Notes under the pieces: model-generated | What the model was told of the DNA's origin: nothing | Database searches by the model: none | Seen by the model: the letters and a program-made list of their open reading frames with translations, nothing else | Shown: positions 37,895-45,833 of the stretch, piece by piece | Position numbering within the stretch: position 1 is the first letter of the stretch | Layout: every line of letters starts with the position of its first letter | Position numbers and translations under genes: made by a program | DNA from: Betaproteobacteria bacterium HGW-Betaproteobacteria-12 | Lineage (GTDB): Bacteria > Pseudomonadota > Gammaproteobacteria > Burkholderiales > Rhodocyclaceae | Assembly: GCA_002842345.1 (NCBI GenBank) | Contig: PHCU01000002.1 | Span: 1 to 64,000, forward strand | Direction: 5' to 3' | Length of the DNA stretch: 64,000 nucleotides

Positions 37895-38006
37895 CGAAAG
37901 CCGGACGACTGGCCGACGCCAAACGTGAAAACGCCCCGCTATCGCGAGGCATTCGATTTGCCGGTGGAATCCCGGCATCGCCGCTGACGCGGCGCCAGTA
38001 ATCGAC

Positions 38007-39095
38007 TTACTTGTTGGTCTGCAGGAAGCCGTCCATGCGGCGTTCGGCCAGGCTGAACCAGGCCGCCTGCGTACGCCGGTACTTGTCGTACTCGGTGAAA
38101 ATCTTCTTGAAGGCCGGATTCTTGCCAGCCTCGTCGGCGTACAGGTCGCTCGCTGCTTTGCTGGTCGCCTTGAGAATCTCGGACGAGAACTCGCGCACCT
38201 TGACGCCGCTCTGCATCAGCTTGGCCAGCGCCGCCGGGTTCTTGTGGTCGTATTCGGCCATCATCGTCACGTTGGCTTCGAAGGCTGCAGCCTGGAAGGC
38301 TTCCTGATATTCCTTGGGCAGCTTGGCCCATTCGGCCTTGTTGACGAAGAAGTGAATGACCGGACCCGGTTCCCACCAGCCCGGATAGTAGTAATTCTTG
38401 GCGACCTTGTAGAAGCCGAGCTTTTCATCATCGTACGGACCAACCCATTCGGCGGCATCGATGGTGCCCTTTTCCAGCGCCGGGTAGATGTCGCCACCGG
38501 CAACCTGCTGCGGCACGACACCGAGGGCCGAGAAGACATTGCCGCCGAGGCCGGCGATCCGCATCTTGATGCCCTTGAGGTCGGCAACGGTCTTGACTTC
38601 CTTGCGCCACCAGCCACCCATCTGGGTACCGGTATTGCCACCGGCGAAGGACAGCACGTTGTAGTCGGAATAGAACTCGTCGAGCAGCTTCTGGCCGCCA
38701 CCGTAGTAGATCCAGGCGTTCATCTGGCGGGCGGTCATGCCGAACGGGATCGAGGTACCGAAGCCGAAGGTCTTGTCCTTGCCGACGTAGTAGTAGGAGC
38801 AGGTATGGCAGCATTCAACGGTGCCCTGCTGCACGGCATCCAGGGCCTGCAGGCCGGGAACGATTTCGCCGCCGGGGAAGACGCGAATGTCGAACTTGCC
38901 GCCGGTCATGGCGCGCAAGCGGTTGGCCAGCACATCGGCACCGCCGTAAATGGTGTCCAGGCTCTTCGGGAAGCTGGACGTCAGGCGCCACTTGATGTTG
39001 GGCAGTGCCTGGGCGATTGCCGGAGCGGCAATGGTTGCGGCAGCACCGGCGACGGCGCCGACGGATGCTTTTTTCAGAAAATCACGACGTTGCAT
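38007..39095 (-). CDS. TRAP transporter substrate-binding protein, TakP-like (copy 1)
   Basis: A 362-residue periplasmic DctP-family protein close to TakP, which binds 2-oxo acids such as pyruvate. A twin-arginine signal (QRRDFLKK, cleaved near AIAQA) starts at ATG 39095 with GGAGGAG upstream. Family blocks: WRLTSSFPKSLDTIYGGA, FPGGEIVPGLQALDAVQQG, GGNTGTQMGGWWRKEV and GDIYPALEKGTIDAAEWVG. No DctQ or DctM membrane gene lies nearby, so its permease is encoded elsewhere. Copy 2, of equal length, lies just upstream. Confidence 0.93.
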   Translation of the reverse strand: MQRRDFLKKASVGAVAGAAATIAAPAIAQALPNIKWRLTSSFPKSLDTIYGGADVLANRLRAMTGGKFDIRVFPGGEIVPGLQALDAVQQGTVECCHTCSYYYVGKDKTFGFGTSIPFGMTARQMNAWIYYGGGQKLLDEFYSDYNVLSFAGGNTGTQMGGWWRKEVKTVADLKGIKMRIAGLGGNVFSALGVVPQQVAGGDIYPALEKGTIDAAEWVGPYDDEKLGFYKVAKNYYYPGWWEPGPVIHFFVNKAEWAKLPKEYQEAFQAAAFEANVTMMAEYDHKNPAALAKLMQSGVKVREFSSEILKATSKAASDLYADEAGKNPAFKKIFTEYDKYRRTQAAWFSLAERRMDGFLQTNK

Positions 39096-39140
39096 ATTGT
39101 CTCCTCCAGTGGTGATGGTGTCGTCATTGCTGACGATCAG

Positions 39141-39189
39141 TCCATTCTTCACCAATAAATCGAATTTTGCGAGTAGTGGAAAACCCTAA
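39141..39189 (-). repeat. Conserved leader block of TRAP copy 1
   Basis: 49 bp that align without gaps with 40398-40446 in front of copy 2, at 39 of 49 positions by my count, both about 46 bp before the start codon. It includes an identical TTAGGGTTTTCCAC on the minus strand. Probably a duplicated promoter/operator. Confidence 0.65.
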
Positions 39190-39213
39190 GCCGCGTCGAA
39201 CCCCTGTCCACAA

Positions 39214-39245
39214 CGAAAACGGGGGGCCGCAGCCCCCCGTTTTCG
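39214..39245. terminator. Strong hairpin between the two TRAP genes
   Basis: A perfect 14-bp stem (39214-39227 with 39232-39245), loop CGCA. It ends the copy 2 transcript on the minus strand, so copy 1 must be transcribed from its own promoter. Confidence 0.88.
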
Positions 39246-39262
39246 ATCAATCCCCGCCGCGC

Positions 39263-40351
39263 TTAGCGCTGGGCTTGCATGAACTGATCCATGGGCATTT
39301 CCGCAACCGAGAACCAGGCGCGCTGTGTCTTGGCATACTTCGAATACGATTCATAGATCTTCTTGAACGCCGGATTCTTGGCCGCTTCGTCGGCATAAAG
39401 CTGCTGCGCCGACTTGTGCGCCGCTTCCATGATCTCCTTGGAGAAGGTACGCAGCTTGACCCCGCTCTGCAGCAGCTTGGCCAGGGCGATCGGATTCTTG
39501 TGATCGTACTCGGCGGTCATCGTCACATTGGCTTCAGCGGCGGCGCAGGCGAAGGCTGCCTGGTATTCCTTGGGCAGCTTGTCCCATTCCTTCTTGTTGA
39601 CGAAGAACTCGAGACAGGTGCTCGGCTCCCACCAACCCGGGCCGTAGTAGTTCTTGGCCACTTTATGAAAGCCGAGTTTTTCGTCGTCGTAGGGACCGAT
39701 CCACTCGGCGGCGTCAATGGTGCCCTTTTCCAGCGCCGGGTAGATGTCGCCGGCGGCGATCTGCTGTGGCACGACGCCGAGCGGCGCCAACACGGCGCCA
39801 CCGAGGCCACCGATACGCATCTTGATGCCTTTCAGGTCGGCGACGGTCTTCACTTCCTTGCGCCACCAGCCGCCCATCTGGCAGCCGCTGTTGCCACCGG
39901 CGAAGGAAACGCAGTTATAGCTGGCATAGAATTCGTCGAGCAGTTGCTGGCCGCCGCCCCAGTACATCCAGGCATTGGTCTGGCGGGCGTTCATGCCGAA
40001 CGGGATGGTGGTGCCAAAGGCAAAGGTACGGTCCTTGCCGACGTAATAATAGGAAGCGGTATGGCAGCACTCGACCGTGCCCTGCTGAACGGCATCCAGC
40101 GCCTGCAGGCCGGGGACGATTTCACCGCCCGGAAAAACACGGATGTCGAACTTGCCGGCGGTCAGTTCGCGCAGGCGGTTGGCCAGTTGCTCGGCACCGC
40201 CGTAGATGGTGTCGAGGCTCTTCGGGAAGCTGGAGGTCAGCCGCCATTTGATGTTCGGCAGGGTCTGGGCGAGCGCCGGAGCGGCGACGGTTGCGGCAGC
40301 ACCGGCGACGGCGCCGATGGAGGCTTTCTTCAGAAAATCACGACGTTGCAT
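39263..40351 (-). CDS. TRAP transporter substrate-binding protein, TakP-like (copy 2)
   Basis: A 362-residue paralogue of the adjacent gene, with the same twin-arginine signal (QRRDFLKK), the same blocks (SFPKSLDTIYGGAEQL, FPGGEIVPGLQALDAVQQG, YPALEKGTIDAAEWIGPYDDEK) and the same length. Differences lie in the ligand region: for example WMYWGGGQQLLDEFYASYN and CQMGGWW replace WIYYGGGQKLLDEFYSDYN and TQMGGWW. This suggests related but distinct ligands. Start ATG 40351 with GGAG upstream. Orphan, with no membrane components in the window. Confidence 0.93.
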   Translation of the reverse strand: MQRRDFLKKASIGAVAGAAATVAAPALAQTLPNIKWRLTSSFPKSLDTIYGGAEQLANRLRELTAGKFDIRVFPGGEIVPGLQALDAVQQGTVECCHTASYYYVGKDRTFAFGTTIPFGMNARQTNAWMYWGGGQQLLDEFYASYNCVSFAGGNSGCQMGGWWRKEVKTVADLKGIKMRIGGLGGAVLAPLGVVPQQIAAGDIYPALEKGTIDAAEWIGPYDDEKLGFHKVAKNYYGPGWWEPSTCLEFFVNKKEWDKLPKEYQAAFACAAAEANVTMTAEYDHKNPIALAKLLQSGVKLRTFSKEIMEAAHKSAQQLYADEAAKNPAFKKIYESYSKYAKTQRAWFSVAEMPMDQFMQAQR

Positions 40352-40699
40352 TTTGTCTCCTCGAAAAGTATTGGAACCTTCAAGCCTTGTGGCTGTATCC
40401 AATGTTCACCAACAATGTAAATTCTGCGAATCGTGGAAAACCCTAATGACTCGTCGAGAATTCGTTGGTTTTTGCGGCAAATGTCATAACAGCAGCGGAA
40501 AATGGTCCATTTTTGGCGCCTTTCGCGGCGAGCCCTAGGGATTTCCCGCATCTCCCGCTTCCTGGAGCAACTTTCCGCCCCAAGGCCGCCATTGCGGCGG
40601 CAGCGATGCGCGGTGCCGATGACACTGCGCGTGGCTATCCCGGCGTAAACTGCACGAATCTGCCGACCTCGGCAGAACCGACTCGCCCCGGAGCTCCGC
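40352..40699. other. 348-bp intergenic region
   Basis: Holds the copy 2 leader block (40398-40446, minus strand) and a short perfect dyad AAAATGG-T-CCATTTT near 40500-40515. A GC-rich 150 bp before the next gene ends with the GGAG ribosome site. I see no convincing gene or sigma-70 promoter for the plus-strand gene. Confidence 0.5.
40398..40446 (-). repeat. Conserved leader block of TRAP copy 2
   Basis: Partner of the block at 39141-39189: same length, same distance from the start codon, and identical over the TTAGGGTTTTCCAC end. Conservation outside the coding region suggests shared regulation or a recent duplication. Confidence 0.65.
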
Positions 40700-42556
40700 A
40701 TGCATGATGAACTGGCCGAAATCCGCGACTTCGTTGCTGAGTGTCCGCCCTTCGACGGACTCGACGAGGCGGCGCTGAAGGCGCTGACGCCGCGCTTCGT
40801 CATTCGCTACCTGCGCCGCGGCACCGACTTTCCCCCGCCCGGCCAGCCTTGCCTGTGGCTGGTGCGCCAGGGCGCCATCGAACTGCGCACCAGCGACGGC
40901 GCCCTGGCCCGGCGCATGGGCGAAGGCGACCTGCACGACGCCGACTGCCTGGCCGATTCGCCGGAACGAACCTGGCGCGGCCACAGCGTCGAGGACACCC
41001 TGCTCTACGGACTACCGCGGGCCGATCTGGAGGATTTGTGGCAGGCGCATCCGGCATTGCGCCAGCGCGCCCTGCACGATCTCGGGCAGCGACTGGCCGG
41101 GGCGCGCAGCAGCCAGCACCTGCCGCCCGAGCGCGATCTCGGCAGCCTGCCGCTGGCCATGCTGGTCGGCCGGGCTCCCGTGTGCACCAGTCCGGAAGCC
41201 AGCATCCGCGAAGCCGCCCGGCACATGAGCCGCGAACGCGTCTCGGCCCTGCTCGTCGTCGACGAAGGCGGCCTGCTCGGCATCGTCACCGACCGCGATC
41301 TGCGCAGCCGCTGCCTGGCCGCCGGACTCTCCGAGCAGATGCCGATCTCGGCCATCATGACCGCCGATCCCTTGACCCTGCCGCCTGACGCCCCCGGCTT
41401 TGAGGCCCTCCTCGCAATGACCCGGCGCGGCATCCATCATCTGCCCGTGGCCGAACCGGGCAAACTGCACGGCCTGGTCAGCAGTACCGACCTGCTGCGC
41501 GCCCAGGGCATCAGCAGCATCCACCTGGCCGACCGCATTCGCCGGGCAGGCAATCTCGGCGACCTGGCCACGCTGGCCGGCGAACTTCCGGAACTCTGGC
41601 TCAATCTGGCCCGCCGCGGCGAGGGCGCGGCCATCCTCGGGCGTATCGTTTCCGGCCTCGCCGACACCATCGCCGGGCGCCTGCTCGGTCTCGCCGAAGA
41701 GCATCTCGGCCCGCCGCCGGTGCCCTATGCCTGGATCGCCTACGGCTCGCAGGGGCGCCAGGAGCAGACCCTGCATTCGGACCAGGATAACGCCCTGATC
41801 CTCGACGACGACTACGACGCCGAGCAGCACGGCGAATACTTCGCCGGCCTGGCCCGCGAGGTCTGCGACGGCCTGGCCGCCTGTGGCTTCATGCATTGCC
41901 CCGGGGCGATGATGGCGACCAACCCCGACTGGCGGCAACCACTGGCCGCCTGGCGCGAGCTGTTTACCGACTGGATCAGCAGCACCGATCCGCAGAAAGG
42001 GCGCCTCGCCTCCAACCTGTTCGACCTCCGTGTGGTGCACGGCGAGCCGGCGCTGGCCCGGCCGCTGCGCCAGCTGATCACCAGTCTCGCCCCGCGCCAC
42101 GAAACCCTGCTCACCCACCTGGTTGCCAACGGCTGCGCGACGCCACCGCCGCTCGGCTTCTTCCGTCAGCTGGTGGTTACCGGCAGCGGCGAACACGAAG
42201 GCGAACTCGACATCAAGCGGCATGGCATCCTGCCCATCGTCGATTTGGCACGGATCCATGCGCTGGCCGCCGGTGTCGGCGAGATCGGCACCCTGGCCCG
42301 CCTGCGCGGCACGGCGGGCCAGGCGCTACTCAGTCGCGACGGCGCCGAGACGCTGATCAGCGCCTTCGACTTCCTGCTCGCCCTGCGTACCCGGCATCAG
42401 CTCGAGCAACTGCTCGCCGGCCAGCCGGCCGGCAACTATCTCGCACCGGCCCGGCTGGGCGCTGCCGATCGCCGCCACCTGCGCGATGTCTTCCTGGCCA
42501 TAACGACGCAACAGAAGGCCCTGCTGCACGCCTTCCCGCACGGGCCGATCCGGTGA
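40700..42556 (+). CDS. cNMP-like / CBS / DUF294 nucleotidyltransferase-like protein
   Basis: A 618-residue cytoplasmic signalling protein. A degenerate cyclic-nucleotide-binding-like domain (about 10-130) is followed by a CBS pair (about 155-275, with VSALLVVDEGGLLGIVTDRDLRSR). A DUF294 nucleotidyltransferase-like domain contains AYGSQGRQEQTLHSDQDNAL, the GS-x-x-D-x-D type active site, and a DUF294 C-terminal domain ends the chain. ATG at 40700 with GGAG upstream. It overlaps the exonuclease gene by GTGA. Such pairs often accompany organic acid transporters; here TRAP binding proteins are next door. Biochemical role unknown. Confidence 0.88.
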   Translation: MHDELAEIRDFVAECPPFDGLDEAALKALTPRFVIRYLRRGTDFPPPGQPCLWLVRQGAIELRTSDGALARRMGEGDLHDADCLADSPERTWRGHSVEDTLLYGLPRADLEDLWQAHPALRQRALHDLGQRLAGARSSQHLPPERDLGSLPLAMLVGRAPVCTSPEASIREAARHMSRERVSALLVVDEGGLLGIVTDRDLRSRCLAAGLSEQMPISAIMTADPLTLPPDAPGFEALLAMTRRGIHHLPVAEPGKLHGLVSSTDLLRAQGISSIHLADRIRRAGNLGDLATLAGELPELWLNLARRGEGAAILGRIVSGLADTIAGRLLGLAEEHLGPPPVPYAWIAYGSQGRQEQTLHSDQDNALILDDDYDAEQHGEYFAGLAREVCDGLAACGFMHCPGAMMATNPDWRQPLAAWRELFTDWISSTDPQKGRLASNLFDLRVVHGEPALARPLRQLITSLAPRHETLLTHLVANGCATPPPLGFFRQLVVTGSGEHEGELDIKRHGILPIVDLARIHALAAGVGEIGTLARLRGTAGQALLSRDGAETLISAFDFLLALRTRHQLEQLLAGQPAGNYLAPARLGAADRRHLRDVFLAITTQQKALLHAFPHGPIR

Positions 42557-43242
42557 ACCTGCCGCCCCTTCTCGCCAAGCTGCAGCGGGCCTGGCTGATC
42601 CGCCGGCTGCGCGGCAATGCCACGGCCGCACCGCTCCTCGCCGATCTGACGAGTCCCCGCCCCCACGGCAGCCAGGACTGGCGGAGCAGCCGCTACCTGG
42701 CGCTCGACCTGGAAACCAGTGGTGGCGATCCGGCTCGCGACGACATCCTGAGCTTCGGCTGGCTCTGCCTGGAGGGCCCGGAAATCCGCCTGAGCAGCGC
42801 CCGCCATCGCCTGGTACGGCCGCGCCGGGCGCTGGCCGAGAACAATGTGAGCATTCATCGCATTACCGATGACCAGGCGGCAAGCGGCGAGGCGCTGCGT
42901 AGCGTACTGAGCGAATTCCTCACCGACCTACGGGGCCGGGTGCTGATCGCCCACTATTCGCCGACCGAAGTCGGCTTCCTCGATGCCGCCTGCCGCGCCT
43001 GCTTCGGCGGCGGCTTCCGGCCGCCAGTCATCGACACCCTGATCCTTGCCCGCCGCGCCGCTGCCGAGCACCCGCCCGGCAGCCTGCGCCTGGGCGCCCT
43101 GCGCGCCCGCCACCACCTGCCGCGTTACCCGCTGCATCACGCCCTGTCGGATGCCCTGGCGGCCGCCGAACTGTTCCTTGCCCAGGCCGAGGCGGCCAGC
43201 GCCCGCGGCCGGACGCGGCTCGGCGACTTTCTGCTGGATTAA
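42553..43242 (+). CDS. DnaQ-like 3'-5' exonuclease family protein
   Basis: A 229-residue DEDDh exonuclease. ExoI LALDLETSG gives Asp52 and Glu54, ExoII (VLIAHYSPTEVGFLD) gives Asp144, and ExoIII (HHALSDALAA) gives His196 and Asp200, so all catalytic residues are present. GTG start overlapping the stop of the DUF294 gene. Although DnaQ-like, its linkage to a signalling protein argues against a role as polymerase III epsilon; the substrate is unknown. Confidence 0.88.
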   Translation: MNLPPLLAKLQRAWLIRRLRGNATAAPLLADLTSPRPHGSQDWRSSRYLALDLETSGGDPARDDILSFGWLCLEGPEIRLSSARHRLVRPRRALAENNVSIHRITDDQAASGEALRSVLSEFLTDLRGRVLIAHYSPTEVGFLDAACRACFGGGFRPPVIDTLILARRAAAEHPPGSLRLGALRARHHLPRYPLHHALSDALAAAELFLAQAEAASARGRTRLGDFLLD

Positions 43243-43270
43243 GAAAAACGGCCGCCGGAAGGCGGCGGCC
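43243..43270 (-). terminator. Terminator of pmbA
   Basis: An 8-bp GC stem (43250-43257 with 43263-43270) followed on the minus strand by GTTTTTCTT, between convergent genes. Confidence 0.85.
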
Positions 43271-43298
43271 ATTTGGGCGCTGACGAACGCCGGCCGGC

Positions 43299-44642
43299 TT
43301 ACTCGCCGGCGACGGTCATCCGGTCGATCAGGATCGAGCCGGTCTGCTTGCTGCCGCGTACCTGCACGTCGTTGCCGACGGCGAGGATGCCGGCGAACAT
43401 CGCCTTGAGGTTACCGGCAATGGTGATTTCCTCGACCGGGTAGGCGATCTTGCCGTTCTCGACCCAATAGCCGGCGGCACCGCGCGAGTAGTCGCCGGTG
43501 ACGTAGTTGATGCCATGGCCGAGCAATTCGGTGACGAACAGCCCGCGGCCCATGCGCGCCAGCAGGGCATCGCGGTCGAGCTCGCCGGGCTCGATGATCA
43601 GGTTGTGGCTGCCGCCGGCGTTGCCGGTGGTCTGCATGCCCAGCTTGCGGGCGGTGTAGGTGCTGAGGAAGTAGCCCTGCAGGATGCCGTCGGCGACCAC
43701 GTTGCGGTCGCGGGTGGCGACGCCGTCGCTGTCGAAGGAGGCGCTGCCGAGGCCGCACGGGATATGCGGGCGTTCGACGATATTGACGAATTCCGGCATC
43801 ACCGGCTTCCCAAGATGGTCGAGCAGGAAGGAGGACTTGCGGTACAGCGCGCCGCCGCTGGCGGCATGCACCAGACTGCCAAGAATGCCGGCGGCCAGCG
43901 GGGCCTCGAACAGCACCGGGAACTCGCCGGTCTTGACCTTGCGCCCGCCGAGCCGGGCCACTGCGCGTTCGGCGGCGATGCGGCCGACGCTGAACGGGTC
44001 GTCGAGGCGTGATGCATCACGGTGCGTGGTGTACCAGTCGTCGCGCTGCATGGCGTCCTGTTCGCCGGCGATCACCGAGCAGGAAATATAGTGGCGCGAG
44101 GTCGGGTAGCCGCCCATGAAACCGAGGCTGTTGGCCGAGACGAACTGCGCCTGCTGGGTCGACACCGTCGCCCCTTCCGAATTGCTGATCCGCTGACTGG
44201 CATCGAAGGCCGCCTGCTCGCAGCGGCGCGCCGTCTCGATCGCCTCCTCGACGCTCAGCGCCCACGGATGATAGAGGTCGAGATCGGGGCAGTCCCTGGC
44301 CATCAGCGCCGCATCGGCCAGGCCGGCACAGTCGTCCTCGGCGGTGAAGCGGGCTATGGCCAGCGCCGCCTCGACGGTTTCGCGCAGGGCCTGCGGCGAG
44401 AAATCGGAGGTGCTGGCGTAGCCCTTGCGCTGTCCGGAATAGACGGTGATGCCGACACCCTTGTCGCGATTGAATTCGATGGTCTCGACCTCGTCGCAGC
44501 GGACGCCGACGGTCTGGCCGAAGCCTTCGGAAACATCGACCTCGCAGGCCGTCGCCCCGTTGCGGCTGGCGTGACCGAGGACGTCGGCAGCCAGTTGCTG
44601 GAGGGTGGCGAAGGGATAGGAAAAAGCAGCGGTATCGGGCAT
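43299..44642 (-). CDS. pmbA: PmbA/TldE metalloprotease-like subunit
   Basis: A 447-residue TldE (PmbA) protein, the partner of the TldD protease in processing of modified peptides and CcdA antitoxin turnover. Family pattern: DVSEGFGQTVGVRCDEVETIEFNRDKGVGITVY, then GRRALYR-like GGALYRKSSFLLDHLGK, and the C-terminal TGDYSRGAAGYWVENGKI. No HExxxH metal site is present, as expected for TldE. ATG at 44642; divergent from darP with 68 bp between. Confidence 0.94.
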   Translation of the reverse strand: MPDTAAFSYPFATLQQLAADVLGHASRNGATACEVDVSEGFGQTVGVRCDEVETIEFNRDKGVGITVYSGQRKGYASTSDFSPQALRETVEAALAIARFTAEDDCAGLADAALMARDCPDLDLYHPWALSVEEAIETARRCEQAAFDASQRISNSEGATVSTQQAQFVSANSLGFMGGYPTSRHYISCSVIAGEQDAMQRDDWYTTHRDASRLDDPFSVGRIAAERAVARLGGRKVKTGEFPVLFEAPLAAGILGSLVHAASGGALYRKSSFLLDHLGKPVMPEFVNIVERPHIPCGLGSASFDSDGVATRDRNVVADGILQGYFLSTYTARKLGMQTTGNAGGSHNLIIEPGELDRDALLARMGRGLFVTELLGHGINYVTGDYSRGAAGYWVENGKIAYPVEEITIAGNLKAMFAGILAVGNDVQVRGSKQTGSILIDRMTVAGE

Positions 44643-44710
44643 GGAGGCGGCGTCGATGGGGGAAAGTCGTTATCATAGCAGCCCGCTCCAGTCAGCCCGC
44701 GAACCACCCC

Positions 44711-45235
44711 ATGCAAGAAGAAGATTTCACCGAAAGTACCGGCCGCCCGTCGAAAACCAAGAAAAAAGAGGCGATGCACGAGTTGCGCGACCTCGGCGCC
44801 GAACTGGTCGAACTGTCGGTCGGCCAATTGAAGCGCATCAACCTGCCGGAGAACATTTACGAGACGGTGCGCGAATGCCAGAAGATCACCGCTCACGGCG
44901 CCCGTCGCCGGCAGATCGCCTATCTCGGCAAGCTGATGCGTGGCGTCGACGACGAGCCGATTCGCGCCGGCCTGGCCCTGCTGCGCGGCGAATCGTCGGC
45001 CGAGACGGCCCGTTTGCACCGCCTTGAGCGCTTTCGCACGCGCCTGCTGGAAGACGAAACCTTCCTTAGTGAGATTGCCGCCCTGTGGCCGCAGGTCGAT
45101 CAGCAGCACCTGCGCCAGTTGCGCCGCAACGCGCTGAAGGAACAGGAGGCCAACAAGCCGCCGAAGAATTTCCGCGCCATTTTCCAGGTGCTGCAGGAAC
45201 TCGACCGGGAAGGAACGCCTGATGTCAGCGAATGA
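44711..45235 (+). CDS. darP: Ribosome-associated protein DarP (YjgA, DUF615)
   Basis: A 174-residue, basic, helical protein that binds the late 50S subunit precursor and assists its assembly. The RPSKTKKKEAMHELRDLGAEL opening, KRINLPENIYETVRECQKI and ARRRQIAYLGKLMR are DUF615 signatures. Divergent from pmbA, a conserved pair. It overlaps mog by 14 bp. Confidence 0.94.
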   Translation: MQEEDFTESTGRPSKTKKKEAMHELRDLGAELVELSVGQLKRINLPENIYETVRECQKITAHGARRRQIAYLGKLMRGVDDEPIRAGLALLRGESSAETARLHRLERFRTRLLEDETFLSEIAALWPQVDQQHLRQLRRNALKEQEANKPPKNFRAIFQVLQELDREGTPDVSE

Positions 45236-45818
45236 CGAACTGAAAGTCGGTCTGGTCTCGATCAGCGACCGCGCCTCGACCGGCGTCTACGAAGACAAGG
45301 GCATCCCGGCCCTGCAGGAGTGGCTGAACAGCGCCCTGACTTCGCCGTGGCACGCCGAGACGCGGCTGATCGCCGACGACCGGGTCAGCATCGAGCAGAC
45401 GCTGATCGAACTGGTCGATACCTGCCATTGCGATCTGATCCTGACCACCGGCGGCACCGGCCCGGCGCTGCGCGACGTCACGCCGGAAGCCACGCTGGCC
45501 GTCGCCGACAAGGAAATGCCCGGTTTCGGCGAGGAGATGCGGCGGATCAGCCTGAACTTCGTGCCGACGGCCATCCTCTCGCGCCAGGTAGCGGTAATCC
45601 GCCAGCAGACGCTGATCATCAACCTGCCCGGCCAGCCGAAGTCGATCAAGGAAACGCTGGAAGGGGTGCGCAACGCCGCCGGCGAGGTCACCCATGTCGG
45701 CATCTTCGCCGCCGTGCCCTACTGCATCGACCTGATCGGCGGCCCCTACGCCGAAACCGACCCAGCCGTGGTCAAGGCCTTCCGGCCGAAGACGGCTATC
45801 CGCCCGCCGCGGCCATAA
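45222..45818 (+). CDS. mog: Molybdopterin adenylyltransferase
   Basis: A 198-residue MogA protein that adenylylates molybdopterin before molybdenum insertion. Motifs: GLVSISDRAS near the N-terminus, LILTTGGTGPALRDVTPEAT (the substrate loop) and LPGQPKSIKETLEGV. Starts inside darP, 14 bp before its end. Confidence 0.95.
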   Translation: MSANDELKVGLVSISDRASTGVYEDKGIPALQEWLNSALTSPWHAETRLIADDRVSIEQTLIELVDTCHCDLILTTGGTGPALRDVTPEATLAVADKEMPGFGEEMRRISLNFVPTAILSRQVAVIRQQTLIINLPGQPKSIKETLEGVRNAAGEVTHVGIFAAVPYCIDLIGGPYAETDPAVVKAFRPKTAIRPPRP

Positions 45819-45833
45819 ACCGGACCGGCCGGC

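Noticed and set aside
40498-40516. AAAATGG-T-CCATTTT dyad as a terminator
   Set aside because: The stem is AT-rich and only 7 bp, with no following T-run in either direction; at most an operator.
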